The notes beneath the pieces were generated by a model. That model was not told where the DNA came from, ran no database searches, and worked only from the letters and a program-made list of their open reading frames with translations. From Anopheles merus (taxonomy: Eukaryota > Arthropoda > Insecta > Diptera > Culicidae): a stretch of DNA of 64,000 bases. Of the stretch, positions 24,155-37,700 are shown one piece after another. Position numbers and translations under genes: made by a program. Numbering within the stretch: position 1 is the stretch's first letter; each line of letters starts with the position of its first letter. The stretch is from contig NC_054082.1 in NCBI RefSeq assembly GCF_017562075.2, positions 36,573,442 to 36,637,441 of the forward strand, written 5' to 3'.

Positions 24155-27100
24155 CTAGGGACAATTTAAACAATTCTCTTTTTAGTGTCCTGTGGTCATA
24201 ATGGTGACAATGGAGCGTATGAAATTTTTACAGAAACAAAACAGCACAAGGTAGCTCCCGCAAGGAACAATTCATGGAAACACAATGTTCACAAATAATT
24301 TTGCATTGATTTCTATTCCAACTTCCGAACCAATGGAAACTGTCCGTGTGAACGCGTTTCCGACTAGTCTCTCTTCCAAAAATCTCTCTCTACATTTGTC
24401 TCGCGTTCGCTATGATAATGGATAGTCAACTCGTTAAGATGATACCGATTTGTACAGCTGGCTGGTTCGATGAAAATGATGGTGATCGTGGCAGATCGCG
24501 TGTAAACGATCGGTTGATTTCAGTGAGTCCCGTTGGTGAACATGAGTGTAGCACGATGTCGGGATGACGGTTTTAACGTACGATGGGCGTTTGCAGAGGA
24601 AGGGATCGATCATGGCAGGGAATGGCGATATTAAATCATGAAAAGCATCAAGCTTACGGTGAACCATACTCCATCTGACAACCCTAGCCCTCTTGATAGG
24701 ACTGCTATGCTTGCCAAACTATCCTTTGCGTAATCGTGCTGGTGCCAAGGACGGATTTCAACTCTAAAGCCACAGTACCTGATATCTAATTCATCTTTTA
24801 TCGCGATTCTTATCTCAACTAAGCTTATCTAGCTGGGGTTTTGTGTTAGAAAGAAAAAAGGACATTAGAAAATATCTTAATAAAAGGTCGTGATACATAT
24901 AATCTTCCCCGCACTTTCTTTCGAGGAGTAACATCTAATACATAACGCTAAAACGTAACGAAACAATTATTTTGGCACCGTTGTAAAGCTTATACAAAAA
25001 ATAAAATAAAGATTCGGAAGGATAAGCTTATCCTTCGCTCCATCAACTACGAGAATAATGGACTGCTCACAGGGAAAATGAAAGTTTGCGCTAATCATGC
25101 ACGGTCCCATACGTCGTGCACGGTCTCCCTGTCCGATTCTTACTAGCATTGCAAACGGGAACTAATGCTCCTACCAAATACTAATTGAATATTCTCGAAC
25201 TATTCAAACTAACTACACATGATGTTGAATACATTGTTGAGAATACACTTATCAAATCCAGCTAAGGTTCGCAACCAGAAGCAATAATTGATGGTTGATT
25301 TGTTGAACACATGCGAACCCAAAAACGAGATGTCCTCACTACTTCCTTAATGCTACCCTGCACTGGTTCACTGAGCAGAATTTTGATCGCTCTACTTTAG
25401 ATTTAGACAATATTTTCTGGCCCTAGCAATTGAAGATGGGTACGTCTGTGCATGCCGGTATGATACGCTCGCTGCTCGTGAAACCTATAAAATGAGCCAA
25501 AATGTACAACAGATTGATAACAATGCACAATTGCTGGAGAAGTATGATATGCGCTAGTGGGTTTAATTTTTGTCAAACAAAAAGGAAACACCTGCAACGA
25601 GCGTATGAGAAAGCATACAAATCTATTACGAGGGGTTACTGCTGTATAGTGTGAGTTAGGTTTTTGTTTTTTGTTGTGGTAACTATGAATTTTAATCACA
25701 CCAAACGTTCGTGTATCCTTTCTGTTGAGCTAGAACGATTATTTTTCCTTTGGCATACAACAGCATTCTATTAAGGGTTTGATCCTTTTTTGATGTTGTT
25801 GCGTGTACACCTAATGCACGGCACATGAGCTATTGCGGAACAGAATTTATGACGCTTGCATATATCATTAATACAAACATTAAAACACATTGCTTGTTGA
25901 AGTAGTTTTCGAAAAATTGATAAACACAATAGATGAGGACAATTTGAGTTTAGAGTTACTGGTAATAGCCAATTGCATTTACAGTGCCAGTTAATATTGC
26001 CAACAATGATAGTATTTGTAGTAGTAATAGCAGTAATAGTAGTAATAGTAGCAGCAGCTGTAGTAGTAAGAGTAATAGCAGTTGTAGCATTAGCACTAGC
26101 CGGTTGTTACACTGATGAAGATGTTGTTGTCCATCCGCTAGTAGTGGTGGTAGTGCTGAGTGATGCTTTGTAGTGTATCCAATCCCCTTCGACGTTCTTT
26201 TCTCTCTTACTCTTTATCACGTTGTGTTGTTTGAATTTTATTAGATTTCTTGCATACGTTTGAATGTGGATCGACTGCTGCGTCGGTTGAAATTCATTGG
26301 TGCTCTGTAGCAAATACGGCAAACCGGCAAGTGCAATCACATACACTGTTTCCGATTTGTTTATGTATTGTTTGCATTTGTTTTGTTTTTTTCCTAGAGT
26401 CGATTTAATTGTTCCTGAATAGCCCGCTCGGCCCGCTCGAAGTCCTCGGCCGACTCTATTTTTACCGTTTCTCACCATTCGTTCAGTATGCAATCGTCCA
26501 ATTGGGACTCAAGAATATCAATGTTTGGCTCGTAGTCTTCGTCCTCATCATAAGAACTGTTGCGAGTTCGCGAGGACAAAACGACGAATAAGTTTTGGTT
26601 TTGGTTGTTGTAACGTTGATGTGCAATTTTATGGTGTGCAATGGTAGGTGCAGGACGCAGGTTGTCAATTGTTATAGATAGGCGCGTTATTGTTTGGGTA
26701 GAGGTTTGGAGTTTGGTTTTTTGTTGTTGTGTTGTTGTTCCATTATTTAAACCGTTTGCGATGTAACGAAAATACCATCAATACGCCACAAACAACACGC
26801 GTGAACACATTGCAACACATAGAACAACGGAATCCAGCAATATCAGTATGATTTACGGTTTTCAAGAGATGTTATAGCGAGGAAGAGAGAGAGAAAGAAA
26901 AAGAGAAAAGAGATGATATTAATTAGTACATCGACAGCAAAGCTGATTTGCGAGTGTTGGCAGCAAATCGCATATAAGCGTGACAATGACAATGCCTTAC
27001 TTTATTAGCACCAACTACCAAAGCAAGCAGTTTGAACGCATATATTTTTTAGGTCTAAAGCTAAAGCATTGCATTGTATGATTGGTGCGATACGCAAAAT

Positions 27101-30100
27101 GAGGTTATCATTGTATTGGAAAATTTGGCTGCTCATTAAAAAATGCACCGGGGGTTATATGTTTTTGAAACGATTAATTTCTACATTTGATCAATTCGCT
27201 CCTAAGTTGTATGTGTACATTCTCAAACTGAGAGATAAAAGGAAAGCAAAACTAATTGTATTAAAAACATACACACACAAAATAGATTATAAGGGATACC
27301 ATGCAGTGACGATGGGATGGAACATGTGCATGTCTTAAGACTAACAATTTCTCGTAGTAAAGTTAAAACATTCATAAAAAAAACATAACAAAAACACACA
27401 AAACTAGAAAAATTATTTACAATGCATTTTCTCAAAACATATGTACAATTGCTGGGTAGGAAAATAAACTTTTTCAATAAACAAAACCACAACGCTAACA
27501 AAACGAAACACAAAATTACACTCGAGAGTGAATGAGAAAGTTACGCGATAGTAAAGACGAATACATTGCGGCGAACAGGAAAAACAAGAAGTTGTACCAT
27601 GACATTTCTTACATCACCCTGTTTACATCCTTATTCGTTTGTCTAGCACATTTTTAGCACAACATTGCATTAAGCTTTTTACTGATACACTATTTTTGTT
27701 CCAATTCTTAGCGCGGACAGAATTTCGTTGATACACACATACACACGATGGTGACACCTATAAGCCAATTGAAAGATACACAAAAAGGTTGTAAAATATT
27801 TTCGTTACGCTGTACTTACAGCGTATTGGGCAGTATTTTACACGCTGCTCAGTCGAATAATTGTATACAGTTTTTTATTCCCATTTTCCAATATTTTTAC
27901 ACAAAAATCAAGATATCATACAAAATGAAAGAAAACATAGAGTAGGCTCCCGTAACGATTTGTAATTATTTTGTTAACAGATAAAATTACATTTACAATA
28001 GAAAACCGTTTATACGCAAAGACACAAACGACTGAGAATTACACAAATAGAGAAAATAGTGAAACAAAGATGAAAAAATAGAGATTCAAACAGAGATCAT
28101 TACTCAAACATTAAGACAGGAAATGTGTGGTATACACGGATCAGACGGCGACCTTTCGAATGTACGAGTCTTGGAGCAACTCAAACAACACTAATGCGCG
28201 TTTTTTCATATGTAAAACACATCCGATTGGTTTACTTTCTCATATGTTTTCTTCCATTAATGATCCAATGGGTTCGAGAATCTAAAGGCAATTTCAAAAC
28301 AATGTCTTTTTAAATTTTGAACCTTCAGATTCCAGTGCCGTTTAATCACATTCTAGCAGTAACAATCGGTTCCACACTCACACAAACACACACGACGCAT
28401 TCGAAAGCGCATAGACACGCAAGACACAGAGAAGAAAAGTAGGTTTAAGGGATTAGGAATATGCATACAACTATGGACATATGAGGGAAATGTGAATCTT
28501 AAAAAAATGTCAACTGAACTCAATATTTCTAAACAAATAAACTCCCTTTTCTCTTTTAGTTCGGTAATAATTTATAATTTAAAAAATCACACATGTTTAC
28601 TGTGCCGTTAAATTGACAAACATTACATATCTCGAAGGTTCTCTGTACAAGGAATCTAGGGAGGAATAACAAAAACATTTTAAATTAACCAGCAGTATAA
28701 GCATTACAACAAATAAAAAAACAAAACTGTCGACTTTACTCTAAATGATGTTTACTTTCCAGGAAACGTAAACAAAACCAACCATAAAAGAGATAAATTA
28801 TTACAGTAACATAACCAATAATGTGCAAGACTTGGAACGGAAAATGTAAACTCTCAACTGTCAATCCAAACGCGCAACTAACAGAAACTCGTCCTAAATT
28901 GACTAATCAACTAAAGGTGTAGTGAAGGCTCCACCGGACGGAATCCTCAAAATAGTGGCAGGTAAGGGGGAAGGACAGGAGGGAATATATAAAGACAATA
29001 CGAAAGTGAAGAAATAAGGAAAGATAGACAGAGAAAAAAGAGAGAAAGAGCGAGGGGAAGAGGAAAGAAAGTGCCGGTCGGTTTATTACTTACACCAGAA
29101 ATGCGCTATAAAATGTATTAGGATCACTGTCGAGTGCCATCATTTTGCGGCTCGAGTGCATCGATGTTTGTGATGCAGCACCGGTCGACTCTTCCGGTGC
29201 ACCGTGCACTTTGCGATCGCTGTTGTTTGCATGCGACGTGCCGCTGCTGGAACTGCCGCCGCCGCCGCTGCCGCTGGTAGAGCTTGAAGCGGTGCTGGTG
29301 GCCTTGCAACTGCCGCCGCGTTGAGCCGTCGAGCGCGAATAGTGTACGGTCGTAGCCGACACGGACGTGCAATGCACGGTGGTACTACTAACCGTAGAGG
29401 TCGTCGTACTGCGCCTGGTACCACCAGTGCCGGTGACACCCGGCTGCAACAAGGATGGCACGGGCAGCCGCATTCTAGCAGTGCCGCCCGCCATGGTCGA
29501 CAGCACTGGCTGGCCAAAGATGTAGCAATGACTGCTGTGTGTGTAACCCATCAACGATTTTACCCACATGTGACCATAGTGGGCAGACACATCGTTTGGT
29601 TCAGATTCAGAAGGGACCCCCAAAAAACATACGGTCCCCATTGGTTATCCATTTTGCCACCAGCATTGGTCAGGTTAGTAGAACGGTACGACACAGATCG
29701 TAGATGAAGGATGTTGTTGGAGGATGTGGTGTTTTTTGTTTCATATATATTTGTTTTTTTTTATTTACGAAATTCACATTGCATCACATGGTTGCGGCAA
29801 GTTATCGAACAATGGTTATTGGTTTTGTTATTAGGTGAATTTGGAGGAATGTAATGCAATTTAGAGAAAAAAGAAGAAAAACAAGAAATCACTTATTCAC
29901 TCTGTGAGCTTTGAGAAAATGCATTTCATACCACAAGCACACACATACTCATTCGTCAGGCACGCACAAACACAGCAATGGTAAATGTACACAGTACTCT
30001 GGGAGCATTGGGACAAGGATGACAACGTTAACCACACACCCCTTGACTAGCGTTAGTGTATCTCCAAGCTACGCACAATCAGGTTTGGGAAATGTACAAT

Positions 30101-31706
30101 GGTATTTCGATTCTGTATTGGAAGTAGTTTTACCGTTGCTCGAGCGAAGCTGCATCATCTGGGAGTAAGTCAAGCAATCCGATTGTTCTTTTTTATTGAT
30201 TTATGTAGATATTTTTAGAATAAAAGAGGCATAAACCTTATATGGAAAATGTGTTATTGGATGTGTAAACAATTACGCAAACTAAATCAACTGACCTTGC
30301 AAATGTTATTTAATTTGTGATAACTCTTGAAACTAGCAAGAAATTTGATGTAAAAACCTGATTTAATTCAAGGACATGAGGAATGTATTTTTATAGCAAA
30401 TATCTTAACTAGGCGTAATTTATGCATTATTAAGTGAGAAGATACGTTAACGCTTGATATATTTGATATTTATCCCTAATGAGATATCGAATTCACGTGA
30501 GCATCAAGCATCTTTGCGCGGATATATTCAAGCACAAGTTGGCACAGTAAAATGGCTTGTTTAATTTCAAACACAGATGTATGATTAAAAGTCAGAAACC
30601 AATTCAGATTAAGGGATTAACAAGTGTTTTGTATGCAGATAAAAATTCGTCGATGCAATTGGCATTTGATTTCTTACCCCTAAATACGTGTGCTACGGTT
30701 ATAAAACAATTCGTTCTTGTAAATCATCTTCACCTATCTTTATCGGGTCTCTTCCTCCCTTCACCGAACAAAATAAACAGAAAAGTGTACACAAACGAAA
30801 ACATAAAACCATTGCGTGTATGGTTTAGTAAAATAGATAGGTGGTAGGTGTTTGATGAAATTTGTATTTTTTTGTGTGCGTGTATGTGAACGTTCGTGAA
30901 GTCGTGTGCGTGTACAATGTCAGCAAGGTGTTGAGAAAAAATAGTTTTAAGAAAGAGAGAGAGATAAAAAAGAACAAACACAAAACAACAAACAAATATT
31001 GAGATAAATAAAAAACTTATTGAATAAATATTGTAAAGAGTACAAAATGCTAACTACTTGTTGGTACAAGGAGGTAGGGTTTCGAAAACAGCTAAGCAGA
31101 TAACATACATAGATATATTTGGAAACAACAGGAGAAAGAAGAGTAGAAGAAGAAAAATAAGAATATGAAGGAATGTATGATGCTTCGGAACTTTGATTTC
31201 GCATCGTTATCCAACACTTTTTGATTAACAGCGAGAAATACAAGTATACCATTTCAGGTGCCTTCTTGCTTCCATTGCATTGAGCTGCAATATTTAATTC
31301 TAGATGTTGCGTTGAGATCGATCTACATGAAGTTATTGAGTTTACAAATGTGTAATGCTAATTTAAATGAAAGTTAATACTGCGAAAGCAAAATTATTAT
31401 TGTATATGAAATTCCCTCATGTTGTAATAAATGATTTAAAAGATATCGATTAATTTTGTGTTTCTTCCAATTTCATTAAGCGGTCTGCGCTTTTTTGAAA
31501 CAAACAAACTTTGAACTAGAATCTGGAACAGTACACAATGGTTCTGATTCTGAATTTCGTCAAATTGGAATTATACTACAATATCCGAAACGATCCTAGC
31601 GTCGGAAAAATGCAAACGGAAAATTGTGAACAAGATATAGATTGAAACATTGATGAATAGATAGAAACGATAGTAAACAGAGCAGAGAGCAAGAATTAGA
31701 AGAAGA

Positions 31707-31760
<54 letters not shown>

Positions 31761-34700
31761 TTGGAAACAGAATTGTAGAACAGATTTATAGACAGAGCAA
31801 AGTACAATTCCGTTTCAGACAAGTAACAAGAGCGAAATAGATATGAGACTCAGAGAAAGAAAAAAGCGTCAAGTAAGGTACAGTAAGGAGAAAGTAATGT
31901 GTGTGTGTGTTCAATCGTTTAATTACCCTTGCGTATCTCCTCCTTCCTCAGCCACCAACAGTTCATACTCCTGCGCAGCGTATCGATCCCAGTCAGTAAG
32001 CTAAAAGGTCAAACACATGTTATTAGATGGCATTTCGACAGAATGTCATCGTGCTATTCTTACATCGTCGTTTTCGCGCTGTGCAAATGGATCACGCTGC
32101 TCGTGCTCCATATACTTCTCCAGATTGAAGAACGTGTCGAAGAAAATGGGCGTCATTTTGCATCGCTTTAGGTCGGCCAACGTTACACAGCCAGGAGTTG
32201 CTGGTTTTATCATATCAAGCATCTGGAAGCAAACGTTACTCCTTAGCATATCGAACCAACTCCATCCACCACACCCCACACAAACACATACTTGACACAG
32301 GCAGTCTTCAAAGGGTAGGGTTTCGATACCGAGCGATTCCATGCGATGCTGTTGCTCCTCGTAGAAGTACTCCAGCTCGTACATCGAGAGGACACCGTCA
32401 CCGTCCACATCCATACAGCGGAACCAATACTCGATGGCAGTCGGGTGTGACTTATCCTCTTCCGCCAACAGGAACCACACGAAATCGGTGTACGACATTT
32501 TCGGACCGTTCGGACCCTGTATCATCGGATTGTTGTTTCCTCGCCGCGGACTTCGTGTTACGCATCCAGAGAAAATTCTCTCGATCATCCGCGATGACAG
32601 TGCTGCAATAGATACCCGCATACAAAAAAGGATGACATTTAGTACCTTCCAACAAGATGCGTTTCGATCCTTCATACCGTGATCATTATGTCGGGCCAGA
32701 TCCTGCTGGTCAATGTAGAGATCATGATCGCGATCCAGCTCCCAAAATTTGCAATAGATGACGTAAAAGTGCTCGTAGCTGAAATACGCCATGATTTGAT
32801 TGATGTCCTCCTCCTCCTCCAGCAACTGAATCACGTCCAGCAGGTTCGATTTGCGCAGCTCAGTTGTCGTGATCTTGCCCGTCCAGCTGCGGTTCACGTT
32901 GTAGAAGATGCGCGCTATCACGGTGTGCACGTAGCGGGAGTGAAACTCTGCTGCCTCCTTCAGGAATGCCAGCCCCGGGTGCGTATCGACGACATCCTGT
33001 ATCAGTGGGGCAAAGTCCTCGGGCAAAATGTACGGTCGCGTGCGATCCCCGCGGGACATTATGAAGACAAACCGGGATGCAGCATCGTGGCAGAATGATG
33101 TCATTCTAAAACGAGAATGTGCATTTAATAACCACCATTGCAAAATATGCAGTTCACTAATCGCTGCGTGCTGCTCTTACTGTCGCCAGAAGTGCAGGAA
33201 TTTGTCACCATCAACGGCACCGTTCGGGGTGAGCTGCGTGCACATGAAGAGCGGCAGGCGCCAGTACTGTGGCACCTGGCACATCTGTACGATCACCTGG
33301 AAGTTGTCCCGCGTGCACTCGTAGTTTGGCAGCTTGTCGAAAACCTGCTCCAATCGCTGCATTGTAGTTTCCGTCGTGATCGTTGGCGGCGGTTTGCCAT
33401 TGGGGAAATGGAATCTGCGAAAGGAAAGCGGAGGACGGAAATAACGTTTAGTAATGGTAATGGCGATGTAACACATGGCGTCAGGATGTATCTGCTAAAG
33501 TCGCATTTACTGCCGCCACCAGACACATCGAAAGACTGTCGCACTGTAATTGCATTGGGAGCCGTGCCAAAATGACAGCCAACTACCACACTAAGAAAAA
33601 AACAACGATTCATTCACAAACCATCACGACCTCACGACGAATTTGTCAAGGAAAATGTCTGTGTGTATGAAAGATTTAGTTTAGAAAAAAATGCATTTCT
33701 TTTCCGTTATTGTCTATTTCGAATACACATGGATTGTAGATTGACAGCAAATAAATTCATTTTCGTCTACAAAAAAGATACACACCATCACAAAAAGAAA
33801 ACATCAAACGATAACACACTCATAAAGCGTGAAGTGTGAATAATCATTGAAAATGCAGACACTCTCAAAGCGCTTGTTTGGCACATGTCGAGATCAACCG
33901 CGTTGATCTTTCCCCGTACAAAGCGGCGGTCAATACCGCGACGACGATGCGCCGCGACAATAACCCACAACAGTACACTCTACGCCACTAACATCGCGTA
34001 CTAACATCGCTTCTACTGCTGTTGGCTGCTCTCTCGCTCGCTTAAAATGATGCTTAATGATGCTTAATTTGGAACGCAAAGGGTCCCATTGTTGGCTCGT
34101 AAAATTTTTCCTCAGCCCGACAACAATGGCGCGACAGCATAGTTACACCGACCGAAACCCCGGCAATGTGTACACATTGTGAAGCGAGTAGGAAAAAAGA
34201 AAGTTCCGCCTCAATAGCATTGATGCCCAAAATATCCAATTCAATAACGGATGAGTGAGCCGCTTTGCTGTGAACCAAACTGAAGTACAAAGCAACACGA
34301 CGAATGTTTCGCCGTGCGTAACTGCTTAAGTAATTGCTTCGTTAGAAGCTAGTGCAAACAAATGGAAATTGTGAGATGAAGTATAGAATTGCTGTACATT
34401 AAATTTAAATGTTAACTAACAGTCTTCGAAGCAGAACAGAATCCGTTCAACTGCGGCTGTCATTCAAGACTAAAATGGCCTCTTCTTTAACCAATCGCAA
34501 ACCCCTCGAATACGGATGGCAAATTCAAAACATACGTAGGTACCGTCGATCATATCAAATTGCGTCTCGATGCGTCAACAGGTGTCCTGCCAAAGATACG
34601 AATACACATTTGAATGACACATTGAAAAAAAAATGTTGTCCCAAAAAGTTCTGGAGAAGCAGCAATCAAGGCAAAACATACAACAACAACAAAACAACGT

Positions 34701-37700
34701 TTGGATCATTGAATTACAGCAATACGTTTCTCAAAAGCTCGTATTACTGGGAACGACGTACCAAAAAAAAAACATTGAAAGCTGCTATGCTAAAGGCATG
34801 CGTTTGTTTGTTTGTTTGTTTTTTTCTTTTTGACTCGTACAGAATTTCATTCTTAACGCTAGAAGCAATAGAAGTAAGGTGGTACACGTACACCCCACGA
34901 AATAAGAAGAGCTATTTACATTCACCAAGCGGTCAGTGCGCGACAGGCTAAGTCACGGTCAGCCACTCACCAAAAATAATTAAAAGAAGAAAGTAACCAC
35001 CCTGCCCTCCTTATATCTCTCCCTGCTGCCGAGAGAGAGAGAAATAATTTCAAACACAAGGTGGTCGGACAGAACAATCCGCGCAGCATTTTCCCTCCTT
35101 CGTCGTGCGTGTTTTTAAACATTCATTTTTTGCTTGATGGGACAGTGTACTTCATCATTCGGTGCGTTTGCACTAGACAGCCATCGTCATTCGCAGTTGG
35201 TGAACGGAATGTCCCCCGCCGTCAGAGCAATTGCGTTGGCGATGTCAGTGATTGACATTTTTTGTTTCTTTCTTTACTTCAAATTATCTCTCTTTCGCTT
35301 AGCGCCACTGGGTACCAGCAGCTACTTGCAGATACTTATCAGAATATATCTTATGTGGGCCTTTCGACGATAGGTTCAAGTACGGTTAAACGGATGAGCA
35401 TGCTCACCGCCATCATGTGTAAGCAAGAACCGCTGCACACGGATACGGTTTGTATTCGCTTGAGACACGTTTGTTGTGTCTTCTTAATGTTGTTAATCTT
35501 AGCTTTTTATGCAAATAAAGGTAGTGTGTAGGTGTAGCACTCGAAAGCATCCATACAAGTTACCATGCTTCGATGCTGACACGCCACCACCACTCACACC
35601 ATACTCGCGTATATGCAATAAAAAGTCGCGACAATTCTTTGAAGAAAAAAACCCATACGCAGCATCGAACGCCGAAAGATCAACAACGAATAGGGGATAA
35701 GAAACACTGGGGTAAGATACTTACTGCGGGATGTAGGGGGCTTTGGTCGAGTTTTTCAAATGTCGCTGCAGCGTTGTGTGGATGTTTGGTGGAATCAGCC
35801 GGTTGACAGGTTTTGACTGTGAAGTAAACGGTGGAGAAGAAAAGAAAGATATCAGTAACCAGGAAACACGTACTTTTCGTCACCCGAACCGACGTGAGTG
35901 TGTGTGTGCATTTTTTGCTGAGTGGGAGTGAATCAGAGAGAAAAAAGCTAGGGAAACCAAACCGCGATAAGTTCCACCCGAACAAGGATTCAATTAGTCG
36001 GTTCGGTCGGCTGAGAACGACAACAGTGATTTGGGATGAGGGGTTGTCACCAGCTCAAACGCGTCCGAAAGGCGCCACCCGCCAAACTTAAACGGAAAAC
36101 ACACAAGATAAACCAAATAGCGACGCCCGTAGAGAGAAGAGCGACGAACCAAGAAGGTCGTAATTGACATCAAATATGACGCGATCGCGACGCTGAGTTT
36201 ACCTTTTCAAAACACAATCATTCAAATGAAGAGTGGCGTGTTGCTTGATAGAGGGCAACGTCTCTTTGCAGTTATTTAAAGCACAAACAAAGATAGGTAT
36301 CATACAGACACGCTACTAAACACGGTTTTTAGCACATTCAAACATTTTTATACCCATAATCGTAAGAAAAAAAATCAATTTTCATTAACACACTTTTGCG
36401 GGGATCTCAATTTTTTCCGCTACTTATCAACCACGGTACATTTCGTGGGTGGTCTTTTGCGCAATCCATCACCATACGTCAGGTCCGTCCGCCTGTAGAT
36501 CGGTTGCTTTAAATGGATAACATTACAAAATACCGTACAACGCATGTGGTTGCAAAAGAAAACTCAATTTCCTCCCATTTGGGACCGGTACATCTGTTGG
36601 TTGGAGAGTTTAAGGGTGGGTAACACGCATTTGAGTAAAACTGTTCCATCGCGGTCTGCGCAAACTAGTCGACTGAGTGTGTGAGAAGGTTGGTTAGGTT
36701 TCTATTCGTTCACCATTTGGGCACTACATTTGACGTGGATCTATTTACTGATGTTAGCATCATTGCTATCAATTTCGTTCGATTATTCTATTGATGCCAT
36801 AAAGACAGATTTTGCCAAATTATAGGGTGACATCGTGGAATTGATACACTTATTCGAGAGTCCCTATATAGTGTTTTCTCTCACTAAACTTCAGTATTCA
36901 AGTAAACTATAATGGCTTCAAATCTCGAACAAGCCATTTTTTGCATTTGCAAGATTCGACAATCATTTTTGATTAGGCAGAAACTGTCCCATCTTAATTT
37001 AAGTCGATTATTCGTCTGTCACTCGACACGTCGACACTCCAAAGAAACAAAATTATTTCTTTTACACGGTGTGAAATATCTCAACTCAACTGAGCAATTT
37101 TTGTTCGTTTCTTCCATTTAGAGCTATAAATTTTCAACAGCAAATGAAAAACGAACTGTTCCAAAAAACATAAAGATTGGCGATTTTATAAATGTTTCCT
37201 TCATTGCACATGGATCGTCAACATGTATCAAAATACAAACATTTAAAGAGGTTATACAGTGCTAAGCAGGAATACAGTATTTGTAGAGCTAATTTTTGAA
37301 ACTTTTCTAGTATTTTCAATGTCTAAAATATTAATATTGACTGAAAATCGAACCCTTTTTAACCAATAAACTCAACAAATAATAGACGAGTCAATCGATT
37401 AAACAGATGAAACTGGCGAGTCAAACGAATCGCCTAACCAAAAAACAAGTTTCTGAACTACATCGACAACCATAGCAATCAAATAACAATAAATCAATAA
37501 TCATTTTACAAAGACATTTAACCTTCATCCAAACAATCGAATTATAGCCTCAACATAGAAAAATGTTGTCCCTTACAGCAGCATATCCTGTTTTCCAGAA
37601 CACAACTCCCATCCGGACAACTTGCAAGCTTCCAAAACATAAAATCTGCAACTGAAAACTAACATTCGTCAAATGCAGAACAAACCCCGCCGCCTGTCCG

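Noticed and set aside
25973..26173. Valine/alanine/isoleucine-rich plus-strand frame
   Set aside because: Translation of an imperfect GTA/GCA trinucleotide repeat, not a gene.
34409..34951. 180-codon plus-strand frame
   Set aside because: Built from AT-rich low-complexity sequence with Lys/Asn and Phe/Leu runs; inside an intron of a minus gene.
35134..35373. 79-codon plus-strand frame starting MMGQCTSS with a hydrophobic segment
   Set aside because: The N-terminus hints at a myristoylation motif, but there is no further support and the AT-rich hydrophobic part is expected by chance.
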